Assembly (NCBI RefSeq): GCF_028656955.1
Contig: NZ_JAMDGY010000065.1
Span: 1-64,000 of the forward strand
Direction: 5' to 3'
DNA length: 64,000 nucleotides
Source of the DNA: Pseudomonas fontis
GTDB lineage: Bacteria > Pseudomonadota > Gammaproteobacteria > Pseudomonadales > Pseudomonadaceae
Shown: one piece after another, positions 62,404 to 64,000 of the stretch
How the letters are laid out: the number at the start of each line of letters is the position of its first letter
Position numbering within the stretch: the first letter of the stretch is position 1
Made by a program: the position numbers and the translations under genes
Notes under the pieces: generated by a model
What the model was told of the DNA's origin: nothing
Database searches by the model: none
What the model saw: only the letters and a program-made list of their open reading frames with translations

Positions 62404-63336
62404 ATGCGTATCGTTGTTGCATTGGGCGGCAACGCCCTGCTGCGCCGTGGCGAGCCCATGACTGCGGACAATCAACGCGCCAATATCCGCATCGCCACCG
62501 AACAGATCGCCAAGATCCACCCCGGCAATGAACTGGTCATCGCCCACGGCAACGGCCCGCAAGTGGGCCTGCTGTCGTTGCAGGCGGCGGCCTACACCTC
62601 GGTCAGCCCCTACCCGCTGGACGTGCTCGGCGCCGAAACCGAAGGCATGATCGGCTACATCATCGAACAGGAGCTGGGCAACCTGCTCGACGTCAAGGTG
62701 CCGTTCGCCACCCTGCTGACCCAGGTTGAAGTCGATGGCAACGACCCGGCCTTCCAGAACCCGACCAAGCCCATCGGCCCCGTCTACTCCAAGGAAGAAG
62801 CCGAGCGCCTGGCCGGGGAAAAAGGCTGGGCCATCGCCCCGGACGGTGACAAGTACCGCCGCGTGGTCGCCAGCCCACGGCCCAAGCGCATTTTTGAAAT
62901 TCGCCCGATTACCTGGCTGCTGGAAAAAGGCACCGTGGTGATCTGTGCTGGCGGCGGCGGCATCCCGACCATGTACGATGAGTCCGGCAAAGTGCTCAGC
63001 GGCGTGGAAGCGGTGATCGACAAGGACCTGTGTTCTTCCCTGTTGGCCCAGGAACTGAAAGCCGACCTGCTGGTGATCGCCACCGACGTCGACGGCGCCT
63101 ACATCGACTGGGGCAAGCCGACCCAGAAAGCCGTGGCCGAAGCGCACCCGGACGAACTGGAACGGCTGGGCTTCGCCGCCGGCTCCATGGGCCCGAAAGT
63201 CCAGGCTGCCTGCGAGTTTGCCCGCAAAACCGGCAAGGTCGCGGTGATTGGCTCGCTGCCGGATATCGAAGGCATCGCCAAAGGCACCAAAGGCACACGT
63301 GTCTCCACTGCCAAGCCAGGTATCAGCTACCGTTGA
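62404..63336 (+). CDS. arcC: Carbamate kinase
   Basis: ArcC transfers the phosphate of carbamoyl phosphate to ADP, giving the ATP yield of the pathway. The 310-residue amino-acid-kinase-fold protein has VVALGGNALLRRGEP, VIAHGNGPQVGLL, a mid-protein YRRVVASPRPKRI block and ATDVDGAYIDWG. AAAGGA lies upstream of the ATG. It is the last gene of the operon, after a 181-base gap with a REP doublet. Confidence 0.96.
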   Translation: MRIVVALGGNALLRRGEPMTADNQRANIRIATEQIAKIHPGNELVIAHGNGPQVGLLSLQAAAYTSVSPYPLDVLGAETEGMIGYIIEQELGNLLDVKVPFATLLTQVEVDGNDPAFQNPTKPIGPVYSKEEAERLAGEKGWAIAPDGDKYRRVVASPRPKRIFEIRPITWLLEKGTVVICAGGGGIPTMYDESGKVLSGVEAVIDKDLCSSLLAQELKADLLVIATDVDGAYIDWGKPTQKAVAEAHPDELERLGFAAGSMGPKVQAACEFARKTGKVAVIGSLPDIEGIAKGTKGTRVSTAKPGISYR

Positions 63337-63344
63337 CAGCAGTA

Positions 63345-63367
63345 GGCGGGCCCAGGGCCCGCCGTTT
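63345..63367 (+). terminator. arcC terminator
   Basis: GGCGGGCCC and GGGCCCGCC form a nine-pair stem, followed by GTTTTC. The T run is short. Confidence 0.7.
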
Positions 63368-63390
63368 TCACACTAACGGAGGATGCCGCC

Positions 63391-63759
63391 ATGGCCCAAT
63401 TCCAACCTGGTCACGTTCATATCGAGCGCACGGCGCTGAACCAGAACGACCACAGCTACGATCTGAACATCAACTACGAAGTGCTCCAGGACCCCAAGGA
63501 AGGCCGTGGCATCCAGTTCCACATGTCAGGCAGCGTTGAAGGCAAGACGGTGGACGAAAAGTTCTTCCTGCCCAAGGACCAGGTCCTCCCCAGTTTCCTC
63601 AGCCTTGCCACGCGCAAGGCCCAGAGCTACCTCGCGCCGCCCAAGAAATTCGAAAGCCTGGGCTCGCCGCACAAACTCTATGACGCGATGTTCGAAGATA
63701 TTCGCCGGCTGCTGGACGTGAAATCCGGTGACCCGATCAAGCCTGAACACCTCGAGTAA
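63391..63759 (+). CDS. DUF5064-like small protein of unknown function
   Basis: This 122-residue soluble protein is without signal peptide or membrane segments (FQPGHVHIERTALN at the start; RGIQFHMSGSVEGK in the middle). It resembles a pseudomonad-restricted family I know as DUF5064. GGAGG precedes the ATG. It follows arcC by 54 bases behind a terminator, so it is probably its own unit. Confidence 0.8.
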   Translation: MAQFQPGHVHIERTALNQNDHSYDLNINYEVLQDPKEGRGIQFHMSGSVEGKTVDEKFFLPKDQVLPSFLSLATRKAQSYLAPPKKFESLGSPHKLYDAMFEDIRRLLDVKSGDPIKPEHLE

Positions 63760-63772
63760 CCGCTCAATCGCC

Positions 63773-63832
63773 ATCGCCGGCAAGGCCGGCTCCCACACAC
63801 GCCAAACCTGTGGGAGCCAGCCTTGCTGGCGA
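63773..63832. repeat. REP doublet
   Basis: ATCGCCGGCAAGGCCGGCTC faces a variant inverted copy (TGTGGGAGCCAGCCTTGCTG). It lies after the DUF5064-like gene. Confidence 0.85.
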
Positions 63833-63896
63833 TTTGGCCGCAACGCGCTCACAAGGCATACTTGCCCTCCTCGGCAGCCCTTAATCCTTCTTCCCC

Positions 63897-64000
63897 ATGC
63901 GTATCCACGTCAGCTTCATCGACCGCGTCGGCATTACCCAGGAAGTGCTGGCCCTGCTCGGCGCGCGCAACCTCAACCTGGATGCCGTGGAGATGGTGCC
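63897..64000 (+). CDS. TyrR/PhhR-type regulator, N-terminal fragment
   Basis: The window ends inside this gene. The 34 visible residues begin MRIHVSFIDRVGITQEVLAL and continue to NLDAVEMV, the N-terminal ACT domain of TyrR/PhhR-type sigma-54-related regulators of aromatic amino acid genes. The remaining domains cannot be seen. No strong ribosome-binding site precedes the ATG at 63897. Confidence 0.7.
   Translation, partial: MRIHVSFIDRVGITQEVLALLGARNLNLDAVEMV

Overview
The window is chromosomal DNA of a Pseudomonas, most likely of the P. putida group. The evidence is the high GC, the complete Entner-Doudoroff/glucose-uptake block in pseudomonad order (leuA, then eda-pgl-zwf | hexR, oprB-gtsDCBA, gtrS-gltR, glk, edd | gap), the arcDABC operon beside a TyrR-like regulator, and many copies of the pseudomonad REP sequence (TGTGGGAGCCGGCCTTGCCG and variants). 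I see no plasmid, integrase, transposase, rRNA, tRNA or CRISPR array.

Layout. 1-1.9 kb is an AT-richer accessory patch. It holds two related small membrane proteins of unknown function, a 70-residue unknown protein, and on the minus strand a strongly folded RNA that looks like a phage-type C4 antisense RNA with its own promoter and an attenuator-like terminator. 1.9-9.0 kb is an N-acetylglucosamine operon: a GntR/UTRA regulator, deacetylase, SIS-type deaminase, an EIIA-HPr-EI fusion and an EIICB permease. 9.2-27.8 kb is mostly housekeeping: purL, mltF, tadA with a multicopper oxidase, a large membrane-targeted toxin-like protein, guaBA, a TauE-family permease divergent from a LysR regulator, xseA and an M23 peptidase. 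leuA (28.1-29.7 kb) is preceded by a leucine-rich leader peptide.

29.9-48.4 kb is the glucose catabolism region. OprB and GtsABCD bring glucose in; Glk, Zwf, Pgl, Edd and Eda convert it to pyruvate plus glyceraldehyde-3-phosphate, which Gap oxidises. HexR operators of the TTGT-N7-ACAA type lie in the zwf-hexR and edd-gap intergenic regions. The GltR/GtrS two-component pair lies within the block. An alpha/beta hydrolase-MarR pair with its own operator sits between gtsA and gtrS.

48.6-54.2 kb is a heme/iron system: a Fur-box-controlled ECF sigma factor, a FecR-type anti-sigma factor, a TonB-dependent heme-type receptor, a heme oxygenase and a small membrane protein. The receptor and heme oxygenase genes share an identically spaced promoter-like element that I propose is read by the sigma factor. 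54.3-56.4 kb is a chemoreceptor. 56.6-63.3 kb holds two divergent arginine/ornithine antiporter genes, separated by an unusually structured 443-base intergenic region, followed by arcA, arcB and arcC. The window ends with a small conserved protein and the first codons of a TyrR/PhhR-type regulator.

All functions are assigned by reading motifs and from knowledge of the families; no database search was run.
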